A stretch of 64,000 nt of DNA from Psychrobacillus sp. NEAU-3TGS (GTDB lineage: Bacteria; Bacillota; Bacilli; Bacillales_A; Planococcaceae): contig NZ_JAPNOZ010000007.1 of assembly GCF_029955155.1 (NCBI RefSeq), forward strand, positions 425 to 64,424. The letters are read 5' to 3'. Positions 1 to 8,075 of this stretch are shown one piece after another (the stretch's first letter is position 1; every line of letters begins with the position of its first letter). The notes beneath the pieces are model-generated. The model saw nothing but the letters and a program-made list of their open reading frames with translations. It had not been told where the DNA came from and ran no database searches. Both the position numbers and the translations under genes were made by a program.

Positions 1-4
1 ATAG

Positions 5-42
5 AAAAGGTCGTTATCGAGTATTCGGTAGCGACTTTTATT
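5..42 (+). terminator. Intrinsic terminator of a gene upstream of the window
   Basis: An 11-bp stem (10-20 with 25-35, two G-U pairs) with a 4-base loop is followed by TTTTATT. It closes transcription entering from the left and separates it from the 5S/tRNA operon. A 23S-5S processing stem is an alternative that cannot be excluded because the sequence to the left is missing. Confidence 0.6.
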
Positions 43-139
43 ATCTATTGAAAAAGGATGACTATGGGTAGCTTATAGGTTTTTTTTACTAGAAACTTCA
101 TATCTTCATTGTATTTTTAATGAATTTTATAACTCAGTA

Positions 140-168
140 TTGACATATTGATAATAATAGAGTAATAT
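140..168 (+). promoter_or_regulatory. Sigma-A promoter of the 5S rRNA-tRNA operon
   Basis: TTGACA at 140-145, a 17-base spacer and TAATAT at 163-168 form a near-consensus sigma-A promoter. A start near 175 would give a leader of about 50 bases before the 5S gene. No 16S or 23S sequence lies between it and the 5S. Confidence 0.75.
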
Positions 169-223
169 TATCCGAGTCGCCAAAAGAACAAATAGTTTGG
201 CTGACAAACATGAACATTAAATT

Positions 224-340
224 GTCTAGTGATGATGGCGAAGAGGTCACACCCGTTCCCATACCGAACACGGAAGTTAAGCTCTTCAGCGCCAATGGTA
301 GTTGGGGGATTCCCCCTGCGAGAGTAGGACGTCGCTGGGC
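224..340 (+). rRNA. rrf: 5S ribosomal RNA
   Basis: The sequence carries the conserved Bacillus 5S core (GAACACGGAAGTTAAGC and the GAGAGTAGGACG 3' part). The ends pair: 224-232 with 332-340 form a terminal stem with G-U pairs, which sets the boundaries. Length of 117 bases is normal. It is followed directly by tRNA genes, and a promoter sits just upstream, so it appears to be expressed with the tRNAs rather than at the end of a visible 16S-23S operon. Confidence 0.95.
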
Positions 341-447
341 TTGTAATAAATACATATAATAAATCAAAAAAAGTTCAAATTAACAATGAATTGAATTAAA
401 AAGTCGATGTAGAAATAATTTACTTATTATGATTTATTATTTACCCA

Positions 448-523
448 GGAGGATTAGCTCAGCTGGGAGAGCATCTGCCTTACAAGCAGAGGGTCGGCGG
501 TTCGAGCCCGTCATCCTCCACCA
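448..523 (+). tRNA. tRNA-Val (TAC)
   Basis: Full cloverleaf: 7-bp acceptor GGAGGAT/ATCCTCC, anticodon loop CTTACAA with anticodon TAC, T-loop TTCGAGC, CCA encoded. First tRNA after the 5S gene. Confidence 0.95.
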
Positions 524-536
524 TAATTCTATAATT

Positions 537-612
<76 letters not shown>

Positions 613-618
613 TTTTTC

Positions 619-691
619 GAGCCATTAGCTCAGTTGGTAGAGCATCTGACTTTTAATCAGAGGGTCGTAGGTTCGAATCCTACATGGCTCA
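619..691 (+). tRNA. tRNA-Lys (TTT), CCA not encoded
   Basis: Acceptor GAGCCAT/ATGGCTC, anticodon TTT in loop CTTTTAA. The discriminator A691 is followed by TCA, not CCA, so maturation needs the CCA-adding enzyme. Confidence 0.95.
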
Positions 692-717
692 TCACTTGTT
701 AAGTAAGTAATATAAAT

Positions 718-806
718 GCGGGTGTGGCGGAACTGGCAGACGCACAGGACTTAAAATCCTGCGGTAGGTGACTACCGTACCGGTTCTATTCCGGTCCTCG
801 GCACCA
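718..806 (+). tRNA. tRNA-Leu (TAA), apparently chimeric acceptor stem
   Basis: Long variable arm and anticodon TAA identify a class II tRNA-Leu, and the body matches the usual Leu-UAA gene. The 5' acceptor strand is GCGGGTG while the 3' strand is CCTCGGC, giving G-G and T-C mismatches at pairs 3-70 and 6-67. The T-loop is TTCTATT with T instead of a purine at position 57. The 5' strand is what other Leu isoacceptors carry, so this gene looks like a recombinant. CCA is encoded. Functionality is uncertain. Confidence 0.8.
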
Positions 807-824
807 TTTATTAAAAAAATATAT

Positions 825-901
825 GCGCTCGTAGCTCAATTGGATAGAGCACTTGACTACGAATCAAGAGGTTGCAGGTTCGAGTCCTGCCGAGCGCACC
901 A
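825..901 (+). tRNA. tRNA-Arg (ACG)
   Basis: Acceptor GCGCTCG/CGAGCGC, anticodon ACG, T-loop TTCGAGT, CCA encoded. Confidence 0.95.
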
Positions 902-911
902 TAATATATGA

Positions 912-988
912 CGGGAAGTAGCTCAGCTTGGTAGAGCACTTGGTTTGGGACCAAGGGGTCGCAGGTTCGAATCCTGTCTTCCCGACCA
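912..988 (+). tRNA. tRNA-Pro (TGG)
   Basis: Acceptor CGGGAAG/CTTCCCG, anticodon loop TTTGGGA (TGG), T-loop TTCGAAT, CCA encoded. Confidence 0.95.
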
Positions 989-999
989 GTTATTTATTT

Positions 1000-1076
1000 G
1001 GGGCCTTAGCTCAGTTGGTTAGAGCAGAAGGTTCATAACCCGAAGGTCACAGGTTCAAATCCTGTCCCCGCAACCA
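1000..1076 (+). tRNA. tRNA-Met-like (CAT), mosaic of two tRNAs
   Basis: The anticodon loop TTCATAA gives CAT. The 3' half, from the anticodon to CCGCAACCA, has the sequence of initiator tRNA-fMet. The 5' half (GGGGCCTTAGCTCAGTTGG) belongs to an elongator-type tRNA. The two halves do not pair: acceptor strands GGGGCCT and CCCCGCA match at only two positions, and the anticodon stem keeps only about two pairs. It is probably non-functional or an assembly mosaic. Confidence 0.6.
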
Positions 1077-1080
1077 AAAC

Positions 1081-1156
1081 GGTCCCGTGGTGTAGCGGTT
1101 AACATGTCTGCCTGTCACGCAGAAGATCGCCGGTTCGATCCCGGTCGGGACCGCCA
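1081..1156 (+). tRNA. tRNA-Asp (GTC)
   Basis: Acceptor GGTCCCG/CGGGACC, anticodon loop CTGTCAC (GTC), discriminator G, CCA encoded. Confidence 0.95.
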
Positions 1157-1229
1157 TTTTATTTATTAGTTCGAAATTTGAGATAAGCAAGAGATTCGTA
1201 GCTTAGCACAAATCAAAGTTTCCAATAGT

Positions 1230-1306
<77 letters not shown>

Positions 1307-1310
1307 CTAT

Positions 1311-1385
1311 TCCGAAGTAGCTCAGTGGTAGAGCAATCGACTGTTAATCGATTGGTCGTAGGTTCGAGTCCTACCTTCGGAGCCA
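1311..1385 (+). tRNA. tRNA-Asn (GTT)
   Basis: Acceptor TCCGAAG/CTTCGGA, anticodon GTT, discriminator G, CCA encoded. Confidence 0.95.
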
Positions 1386-1391
1386 TATAAA

Positions 1392-1463
1392 GGCCCCTTG
1401 GTCAAGCGGTTAAGACACCGCCCTTTCACGGCGGTAACACGGGTTCGAATCCCGTAGGGGTCA
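1392..1463 (+). tRNA. tRNA-Glu (TTC), CCA not encoded
   Basis: Acceptor GGCCCCT/AGGGGTC, anticodon TTC in loop CTTTCAC. Discriminator A1463 is followed by TAA, so CCA must be added after transcription. Last tRNA of the operon. Confidence 0.93.
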
Positions 1464-1478
1464 TAATAAACTTTAAAG

Positions 1479-1514
1479 AAAAAAAGATAATCATTCATTT
1501 GATTGTCTTTTTTT
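1479..1514 (+). terminator. Terminator of the tRNA operon
   Basis: A 15-bp A/T-rich stem (1479-1493 with 1500-1514, one G-U pair) ends in seven T. The group IIC intron remnant begins two bases later, the usual position of such introns. Confidence 0.7.
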
Positions 1515-1515
1515 A

Positions 1516-1583
1516 GTGCACCCGGCATGCACATGAACTATAGGGTGCGAGTCCCGAACCCCGAAGACAGCAGTAGCAATAAA
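1516..1583 (+). mobile_element. 5' remnant of a group IIC intron
   Basis: Starting right after the T-tract of the tRNA terminator, the sequence GTGCACCCGGCATGCACATG, then CTATAGGGTGCGAGTCCCGAA and a GAAGACAGCAGTAGCAAT-like part matches my memory of domain I at the 5' end of bacterial class C group II introns (GUGCGCCCGGCAUG...CUAUAGGGUGAGAGUCCC...). Similarity ends near 1583, and no reverse transcriptase or 3' domains V/VI follow. It is a truncated dead copy. Class C introns typically insert after terminator hairpins, as here. Confidence 0.7.
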
Positions 1584-1662
1584 TGATTTTGTCATCCTTA
1601 TCGATACTTAGAAAATGATAGTAATACTAAATGATTTGAGTTCTTCTATTAAAAAAGTACAA

Positions 1663-1830
1663 TTACAGGCTTTCTTCATATTCACTGACAAGTTTATAAA
1701 AAGTTGTATTTTTTACTCCAATTTCTTGCTTTGCTTTCACTTCTCTTATATCTCCTGACTTCCACTGAGCATACGCAACTTAAAACTCAGTAACCTTTGG
1801 TCGACCCAAAACTGTGCCATTTTGCAAAGT
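1663..1830 (-). pseudogene. Remnant of a serine recombinase C-terminal HTH
   Basis: On the minus strand the frame ending at 1663 reads LQNGTVLGRPKVTEF, a stop codon, then VAYAQWKSGDIREVKAKQEI and VKNTTFYKLVSEYEESL. GRPK followed by a short helix-turn-helix ending in TTFYKLVxEYE is the C-terminal DNA-binding tail of resolvase/invertase-type serine recombinases. The catalytic domain is missing and an in-frame TAA interrupts the tail, so this is a dead fragment. With the adjoining intron remnant it marks a decayed insertion zone downstream of the tRNA genes. The rest of 1584-2000 shows nothing recognisable. Confidence 0.65.
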
Positions 1831-2000
1831 GGACTCCTAATATAGCAAATTACGACGCAGTATCTATACTATACGCGTTATTCCATTTACCTTTCCCATG
1901 TGCTAAGTTAGGACGGTTCGGATTTGCGGTTTATAAAACTAGCCATTATACATGATTATTCGTCACATTCCACCTACTTCTTTTAACTAAAAAATATGAA

Positions 2001-2037
2001 AAAGAGAATATCCCTAGTAAAACAGGATATCCTCTTT
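2001..2037 (-). terminator. Terminator of the symporter operon
   Basis: A 13-bp stem (2001-2013 with 2025-2037, one mismatch) lies just past the stop of the symporter gene and is followed on the minus strand by a T-rich run. Confidence 0.7.
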
Positions 2038-2040
2038 GAT

Positions 2041-3564
2041 TTATTTCAATCCAATATTCGCTTTAACATCCACTTCTGCATATTTTTTCAGATCTGCACG
2101 TGCTCCTACTAGTGTACCTATCCAGCCTGCTATAAAACCAGCTGGAACGGAGATGATTGCAGGATTTGTTAATGGGAATATTGCCTCTCCTGTAAAGAAA
2201 AGAGAGCCATCTGGAGCCCACACGTTTGGACTTAATAAAACAAGAACTAGCGCAGTAACAAGTCCTGTAATAATTGCAGATAAAGCACCTGTGGTATTAA
2301 AGTTTTTCCAATAAATCGTATAAATAATTACTGGTAAGTTAGCGCTTGCTGCAATACAGAAAGCAAGCGAAACTAGGAATGCGACGTTCATCGTTTGGGC
2401 ACCTAATGCAAGTAGGATGGAAAATGCAGAAACTCCAACGGAAGCAAGACGAGCGGCATTCATCTGTTCTTTCTCTGTTGCTTTTCCTTTTTTAATAATT
2501 TGTCCATATAAATCATGGGCAAATGCAGATGCACCCGATAATACAAGGCCAGCTACAACGGCTAAAATAGTCGCAAATGCAACCGCCGAGACGAAGGACA
2601 TAAGCAAGTCCCCGCCTAGGGCCTGTGCAAGTAGGGGAGCGGCCATATTACCAGCAGGATTTGCTGCGATAATTTTTTCGGATCCTACGAATGCAGCAGC
2701 ACCAAACCCTAAGAAAATCGTTAGTATATAGAATGCGCCTACAATCCATGTTGCAAATACAACAGAACTACGAGCTGTTTTCGCATCTTTTACAGTAAAG
2801 AAACGCATTAAAATATGTGGTAAACCTGCCGTGCCTAGTACGAGTGCAATCATCATCGATATTGTATCTAAGCCATTAGTGTATTTTACACCAGGATGCA
2901 AGTAAGCTTCTCCATGGGCTGTTGCAGTTTTCATTTCGGTGAACATACCAAAAAGATTAAAGTTGAATTTCCATAATACAAGGAATGAAATAATAACAGT
3001 ACCGACCATTAATAGCACTGCTTTAATAATTTGAACCCAACTTGTGGCAGCCATTCCACCCCATAGTACGTAAATAGTCATCATAATTCCAACAAGTAAA
3101 ACAGCAATCCAATAATCAATGCCTAATAATAATTGAATAAGTGCGCCTGCACCTACAAGCTGTGCAATCATATAAAATAGAACAATGGTTAAAGTACTAA
3201 CTGCAGCAGCAGCACGGATTTTCTTTTGGTTGAAACGAGCGGTAATCATATCTGCTAAAGTATAACGACCTAAATTTCGTAATGGCTCTGCAACGATATA
3301 TAACACAACTAAGTAAGCTACTAAATAACCAATACTATAGAAGAAACCGTCAAAGCCGAAGAGTGCAATAGCACCGGCAATACCAAGGAATGATGCAGCA
3401 GATAGATAGTCACCTGCTATAGCAATCCCATTTTGCCAACCGGAAAGACCACCTCCCGCTGTGTAAAATTCACTAGCAGAGTTTGTTCGTTTGGAAGCAA
3501 TATACGTTACGAATAATGTTAATGCGACAATTCCAACAAAAAACGATAAACCAACAAAACTCAT
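2041..3564 (-). CDS. actP: Cation/acetate symporter (SSS family)
   Basis: A 507-residue sodium:solute symporter with about 13 hydrophobic segments from the N-terminus on. The pattern of TM1-TM3 (FYTAGGGLSGWQNGIAIAGD) and the conserved ATSWVQIIKAVLLM stretch fit the ActP/YwcA branch, which imports short-chain monocarboxylates such as acetate with Na+. The start codon overlaps the stop of the upstream DUF485 gene by four bases (ATGA), so the two are translationally coupled. The same pair (yjcH-actP) exists in Escherichia coli. Acetate as substrate is inferred from family and neighbour, so a related carboxylate is possible. Confidence 0.88.
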   Translation of the reverse strand: MSFVGLSFFVGIVALTLFVTYIASKRTNSASEFYTAGGGLSGWQNGIAIAGDYLSAASFLGIAGAIALFGFDGFFYSIGYLVAYLVVLYIVAEPLRNLGRYTLADMITARFNQKKIRAAAAVSTLTIVLFYMIAQLVGAGALIQLLLGIDYWIAVLLVGIMMTIYVLWGGMAATSWVQIIKAVLLMVGTVIISFLVLWKFNFNLFGMFTEMKTATAHGEAYLHPGVKYTNGLDTISMMIALVLGTAGLPHILMRFFTVKDAKTARSSVVFATWIVGAFYILTIFLGFGAAAFVGSEKIIAANPAGNMAAPLLAQALGGDLLMSFVSAVAFATILAVVAGLVLSGASAFAHDLYGQIIKKGKATEKEQMNAARLASVGVSAFSILLALGAQTMNVAFLVSLAFCIAASANLPVIIYTIYWKNFNTTGALSAIITGLVTALVLVLLSPNVWAPDGSLFFTGEAIFPLTNPAIISVPAGFIAGWIGTLVGARADLKKYAEVDVKANIGLK

Positions 3565-3938
3565 TTATAGCCACCAGCCTTTTCCTTTTCAAAGATTTCA
3601 TCTGCTTCTCGGTCATATCCATTTGCTTTACTGACATAAATCATACATAAAGTCCATGTCATAATGAATAAAGCGATGGAGTATACCCAAACCCATGCCA
3701 CATCACCAAATGCATTAGTATTTAATATGGTTGTGTAAGAAGTCAAAATAGGTAACATGATATAGCATAATAGAAAAAAGATTGCGATTGGTAAAATAAA
3801 TTTTCTCTTTTTCGTTTTTAAAGATTTAAACTCTGGACTTTCTGCAATTGTAACGTAATTCGGTGTTCCTTGTTTTGAAAGAGTTTTCCCCTGTTGATTG
3901 GCCTCAGGATTGAAAACACTTTCTATTTTTTTTGCCAT
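3561..3938 (-). CDS. DUF485 membrane protein, partner of the symporter
   Basis: A 125-residue protein with a charged N-terminus (about 45 residues) and two transmembrane helices near residues 47-67 and 80-100. The segment NYVTIAESPEFKSLKTKKRK followed by two helices is typical of DUF485 (YjcH/YwcB) proteins, which are encoded with ActP-type symporters. It is the first gene of the two-gene operon, with SD GGGAGGG ahead of the ATG. It may help assembly or activity of the transporter, but the family role is not established. Confidence 0.85.
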   Translation of the reverse strand: MAKKIESVFNPEANQQGKTLSKQGTPNYVTIAESPEFKSLKTKKRKFILPIAIFFLLCYIMLPILTSYTTILNTNAFGDVAWVWVYSIALFIMTWTLCMIYVSKANGYDREADEIFEKEKAGGYK

Positions 3939-4143
3939 CTGCCTTCCCTCCCACTAATTTTAATGTTTCGAATTTTCAGTTCTAAGATGTAGGTTAATCA
4001 TATTAAAAGATTAATAAGATAGCAATCAAAAATTCACAAAATGTTCAAATTTAAAAGAATTTAACTAGATATATTTATTAGTAAATATTCTCTATCTATA
4101 CGTTTTCATGATATTGTAAGTTCTTTATTTGTCGATTTAGGGT

Positions 4144-4207
4144 TATAATAGAACTAAAGTAGAGTACCCGATTTTCTAGAAATCGAGATGGGTACTCTTT
4201 TATTTTG
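4144..4207 (+). promoter_or_regulatory. Promoter-like -10 and strong leader hairpin ahead of the helicase gene
   Basis: TATAAT at 4144-4149 has only a weak -35. Immediately downstream a 9-bp G/C-containing stem (4161-4169 with 4190-4198), with inner pairing GATTT/AAATC, is followed by TTTTATTTT. It has the form of an intrinsic terminator or leader attenuator 30 bases before the helicase SD. It could instead end read-through transcription. Which role applies is not visible. Confidence 0.45.
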
Positions 4208-4241
4208 TTAAACGTTCATCTTTTAGAAAGGAGGCATGTGC

Positions 4242-7200
4242 ATGAGACAAGTGTCAATCCCAGTAAAAACAATGCGCTGTAATCTAATGATGACAAATAA
4301 AGCACGCGGTGCAATCCACGAATGGGCTGTTGATGAACATGCCTTTTTTAGGATGCAAGAATCTTTTGAAGTGCATATAGAAAAACGTCCAGTGAACTCC
4401 CATGGAAATACGCCTGTTGCTCTTTATTTTGACAATGTTTCAAACGAGTCTTTAGCAGGAAAACTAGAAGGCCGGATTGGTGTGATGGAGTGCATTCTTC
4501 AAACGGACGGATTACTTGCGACTAACTTTTATATAAGAGGCACAAGAGTTCCGGTAAAGACTAATAGACGTCTTTCGGTCGATTTGAATTTTGTTACGGC
4601 TCGTAATAATGGAGCGGGAATGCCGATTCAATTACATACAAGCATACGAGAATTACCCGTTGCCGAAGAAAGATCAGAGTATGTGAAAAAGCGAATTTCT
4701 AGTTGGGAAGGATATTTGAAAATACAAGAACGAAATGCCGATATTGCAGATATAACGGCTGCTTTTTCAAAATTTATTTTCAACGAAGATTTTAATAGGC
4801 TGACACTTATAGGAAGTAATGTAAAAGAAAATGAATGGAATAAATTAAAAGGACTAAGCGTTTCGATTAAAGGTTTCCAAAATGATATTGGAGAAGTATT
4901 AAAGGTAGACCGAGCGAAGAAAACAATTGAAATTGAGCTAAAGCCAAGATTTCAAGAAATGGCAAGAAGAAATCAGTGGCATCCAAAATGGAAAGAAGCT
5001 GTATTTAGCAACTTTTCCACCCTAAGCCAAATTCGAAGACTTCGTAAAGGATTTGAGGATTTACAAAACGGTCTTGCTGCAAATGCTAATTTAGAAAATA
5101 TTCTATTTGAAAAAAGACCTACGATAAACGTAACGAACAAGAAAAAGGATCTAGAATTTCATAATCAGTTAAACGAGTTTCAACAAGAAGCAGTTGTTGG
5201 AGCGATGTCTGCTGAGGATTTATATGTTATTCAAGGCCCTCCGGGAACAGGGAAGACTACCGTAATCTCGGAAATCTGTCAGCAAAATGCAAAAGCAGGA
5301 CTACGGACACTAGTCGCTTCCCAATCAAACCTAGCTGTTGATAATGCACTTAGTCGACTTCTTTCCAATAAGGATATTCGCATATTACGGTTTGGCCGAA
5401 CGGAAAGCATTGAAGAGGAAGGCAAAAGATTTATCGAAGAAAATGTTGGCGGGTATTGGAAAGATCAAACAATAAATGCTTTGCAAGAAGAAATCAATAG
5501 CCATCCGTTAAAAGAAAAACAACTAATAGAAGAAATAGCTCTTTGTAAAGAACATACGGTATCACTTGAGCAGCAAGTTGTACTATTAAAAGAGAAAATA
5601 GAACGAAAACAATTGGCTCAGATAGAATTCGCAGAAAGAATGAAGGAAATTAAAGAGCTGAAAAAACGTTTGATCCATCTAAAAAAAGAGCGCGAAGAAC
5701 TAGAAAATAATCATCAACACTTGAAACAAATAACAGACGAACGATCAAAAGAAATTGAACAGATGGAACAATTCATCCAGGCTAATCCTACAACAGAAGA
5801 ATTAGTAAAAAAGATAGAACGTCTTCAATTGGAAATCGATCAAACAAGTAAACAAATAATGTACCAACAAGTATTACAAGAGAGCCGGATTGTGGAAGGG
5901 TTATTAATCGAAACGAGAAATGCCTATCAAGCTGCACAATCGAAAGTCAATCATTTGGAGCAATTTTCAGGTGAACTCCACTCTATCTCTAAAATTGATT
6001 TTCTCAAAATTCGCATGAACGATTGTGAAATCATTCCTTCTTATATGTTAGAGCAGCAAATGACGAACTTAGACAAGCTAATTGAAACCATCATCTCTTT
6101 TGCTGACTGGGGAGAATTAAATAAACGACTACTATCTGCTATTGGATACATAGAAGGTTTATTGAAAAAGAATAATGTTTCTCTTGAAACTGTCAAAAGT
6201 CATGTAAATAGTAGTGGAGTAGTATTTGACTCGACATATTCTGTTAAAGAAATTCATCAGTTCATCGACAGTATGAAACGTCTCTTAACTTCAGGATCAG
6301 CTAATATCGAGCGGTTAGAAGTATATTTGGAAGGCTTAAATGTCCGAAAGGAATTCGTCTGGAAACAAGGCGCTATTTTACAAAAAGCAAAAGCTGATTC
6401 TGCTAACATGTTTATGTCGATTAAAGCAGAGCTTACTGAACAGGTAAAACAAGAAAAATCAATGATGGAGCAATCGAAAAGTGAATGGAAGATTAAGGGG
6501 ATTACTCAAAATGAAGAGCTTCAACAGTTGCAAAGAAAAGTGGCAGAGTTACACGGCCAACTAGATAATCTAGATAGTATTCCCTCATTACAACAGTTAC
6601 AAATCCAATTACAGGATAAAGAAAGTACGTTGCTCGAATGCAATAAAGTAAAAGATACAATTGCCGAGTATACTGCTCAACTAGAACTAAAAAAGAATGA
6701 ATTCAAAACTTTAAACGAGCATTTGGGTGAAGCCTTAGAGGAACTTGAAAAAAACAAGCAAGAAACGAAACAAGTGAATTCGGAAGGGCTAGAGCAAGAA
6801 AAACAACTAAAAGCTCTAGAGGAATTATTGAAACAAAACCCCGAAGAAGCGCTAGAAAAAGCATTAACTAAAATTGCTGAGCTGGAAGAAAGAATAACGG
6901 CTACAGAACTGGAGAAAAATCGTTTACCAATAACCCAATCATTACAAAACGAATGGTTTACAATGCTGAAGGAAGCTAATGACCATGACTTAGATGAAAT
7001 ACGCAAACTATACGTACGTCATGCAAATGTAATCGGGACAACATGTGTAGCATCTGCTCGAAAAGAGTTTATGGACAACTATCCTATTTTCGATGTTGTT
7101 ATTATCGATGAAGTGTCAAAAGCGACTCCACCTGAGCTTTTACTACCAATGTTAAAAGGGAAGAAAATCATTTTAGTCGGAGACCACCATCAACTACCGC

Positions 7201-8057
7201 CGCTTGTTGGGGAAGATACACTGGATGAAACACTGAAAGCTATTTTAGAAGAAAGTGACAGTTTTGAAGAAAAAGACGAGTTGAAGAAGCTCCTGAAAGA
7301 GTCCTTATTCGAACGGCTGTTTAAAAACTTACCTAAGACAAATAAAACGATGCTCGCTATTCAGTATCGAATGCACGAAAATATTATGAAAACGATCACA
7401 CCGTTTTATGAAGAAGAGAATTATCGCCTGCAGTGTGGATTAGTGGATTCTGATGCTATGCGTGATCATCTACTCGATTCGCATTACGTTAAACGCCAAG
7501 ACCATCTGTTATGGCTAGATATGCCAAACGAAAAGCAGTATTTTGAAGAACGAATGAAAAATGGAAAAAGTCGTTTTAATCAGGCAGAGCTTGATACCAT
7601 TAGAGAAGTATTAATAGATTTGGATAAAGCGACTGAAACGGCTAAAAACGAAGGAAGACTTGCTAAAGAGGAACAAAAAAGTATCGGAGTTATTAGTTTT
7701 TACGGAGAACAAGTAAAACGTATAGACCGACTTATTCAACTAGAAACTAACTTCAAACATTTGAATTTCCGCACAGGAACCGTCGATAAGTTCCAAGGGA
7801 TGGAAATGGACGTCATTATTTTAAGCATGGTTCGCAACAATCAAGATAAGAGTGGGGATATTGGATTTGCGAATGATTATAGACGTTTAAATGTTGCTTT
7901 ATCACGTGCAAGAGAATTACTCATCCTAGTTGGTAGCACAAATATGTTTACTACCCGTGCGAAGCAAAAAGATTCTAGGGAAATGTACAGTCGATTACTT
8001 AGCACTGTTAAGAAACAGAATGGTTACCGAAATCAGCGCGGTCAAGAGAAAAAGTAA
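4242..8057 (+). CDS. Large SF1 (Upf1-like) helicase with long coiled-coil insert
   Basis: A 1271-residue protein. Walker A GPPGTGKTT is at about 332-340, followed by motif Ia ASQSNLAVDNALSRL. The DEVS box (IIDEVSKATPPE) is at about 956 and GDHHQLPP follows. Motifs TGTVDKFQGMEMDVIILS and NVALSRARELLILVG close the second RecA domain. Residues about 430-910 are Glu/Lys/Gln-rich coiled coil inserted between motifs Ia and II. The N-terminal 300 residues match nothing I recognise. This layout is SF1B, AAA_11/AAA_12, like Upf1-type RNA/DNA helicases. ATG 4242 was chosen because AAAGGAGG lies 7 bases upstream; ATG 4236 is too close. It forms a unit with the following gene, 18 bases away. Role unknown: defence, nucleic-acid surveillance or repair are possible. 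Confidence 0.85.
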   Translation: MRQVSIPVKTMRCNLMMTNKARGAIHEWAVDEHAFFRMQESFEVHIEKRPVNSHGNTPVALYFDNVSNESLAGKLEGRIGVMECILQTDGLLATNFYIRGTRVPVKTNRRLSVDLNFVTARNNGAGMPIQLHTSIRELPVAEERSEYVKKRISSWEGYLKIQERNADIADITAAFSKFIFNEDFNRLTLIGSNVKENEWNKLKGLSVSIKGFQNDIGEVLKVDRAKKTIEIELKPRFQEMARRNQWHPKWKEAVFSNFSTLSQIRRLRKGFEDLQNGLAANANLENILFEKRPTINVTNKKKDLEFHNQLNEFQQEAVVGAMSAEDLYVIQGPPGTGKTTVISEICQQNAKAGLRTLVASQSNLAVDNALSRLLSNKDIRILRFGRTESIEEEGKRFIEENVGGYWKDQTINALQEEINSHPLKEKQLIEEIALCKEHTVSLEQQVVLLKEKIERKQLAQIEFAERMKEIKELKKRLIHLKKEREELENNHQHLKQITDERSKEIEQMEQFIQANPTTEELVKKIERLQLEIDQTSKQIMYQQVLQESRIVEGLLIETRNAYQAAQSKVNHLEQFSGELHSISKIDFLKIRMNDCEIIPSYMLEQQMTNLDKLIETIISFADWGELNKRLLSAIGYIEGLLKKNNVSLETVKSHVNSSGVVFDSTYSVKEIHQFIDSMKRLLTSGSANIERLEVYLEGLNVRKEFVWKQGAILQKAKADSANMFMSIKAELTEQVKQEKSMMEQSKSEWKIKGITQNEELQQLQRKVAELHGQLDNLDSIPSLQQLQIQLQDKESTLLECNKVKDTIAEYTAQLELKKNEFKTLNEHLGEALEELEKNKQETKQVNSEGLEQEKQLKALEELLKQNPEEALEKALTKIAELEERITATELEKNRLPITQSLQNEWFTMLKEANDHDLDEIRKLYVRHANVIGTTCVASARKEFMDNYPIFDVVIIDEVSKATPPELLLPMLKGKKIILVGDHHQLPPLVGEDTLDETLKAILEESDSFEEKDELKKLLKESLFERLFKNLPKTNKTMLAIQYRMHENIMKTITPFYEEENYRLQCGLVDSDAMRDHLLDSHYVKRQDHLLWLDMPNEKQYFEERMKNGKSRFNQAELDTIREVLIDLDKATETAKNEGRLAKEEQKSIGVISFYGEQVKRIDRLIQLETNFKHLNFRTGTVDKFQGMEMDVIILSMVRNNQDKSGDIGFANDYRRLNVALSRARELLILVGSTNMFTTRAKQKDSREMYSRLLSTVKKQNGYRNQRGQEKK

Positions 8058-8075
8058 CATAGAGGTATAAATAAA

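Noticed and set aside
1322-1534. 70-residue minus-strand ORF over the tRNA genes
   Set aside because: It is antisense to tRNA-Asn and tRNA-Glu and has no SD; the tRNAs explain the sequence.
4236-4241. ATG 4236 as the helicase start
   Set aside because: Only one or two bases from the SD; ATG 4242 has normal spacing.
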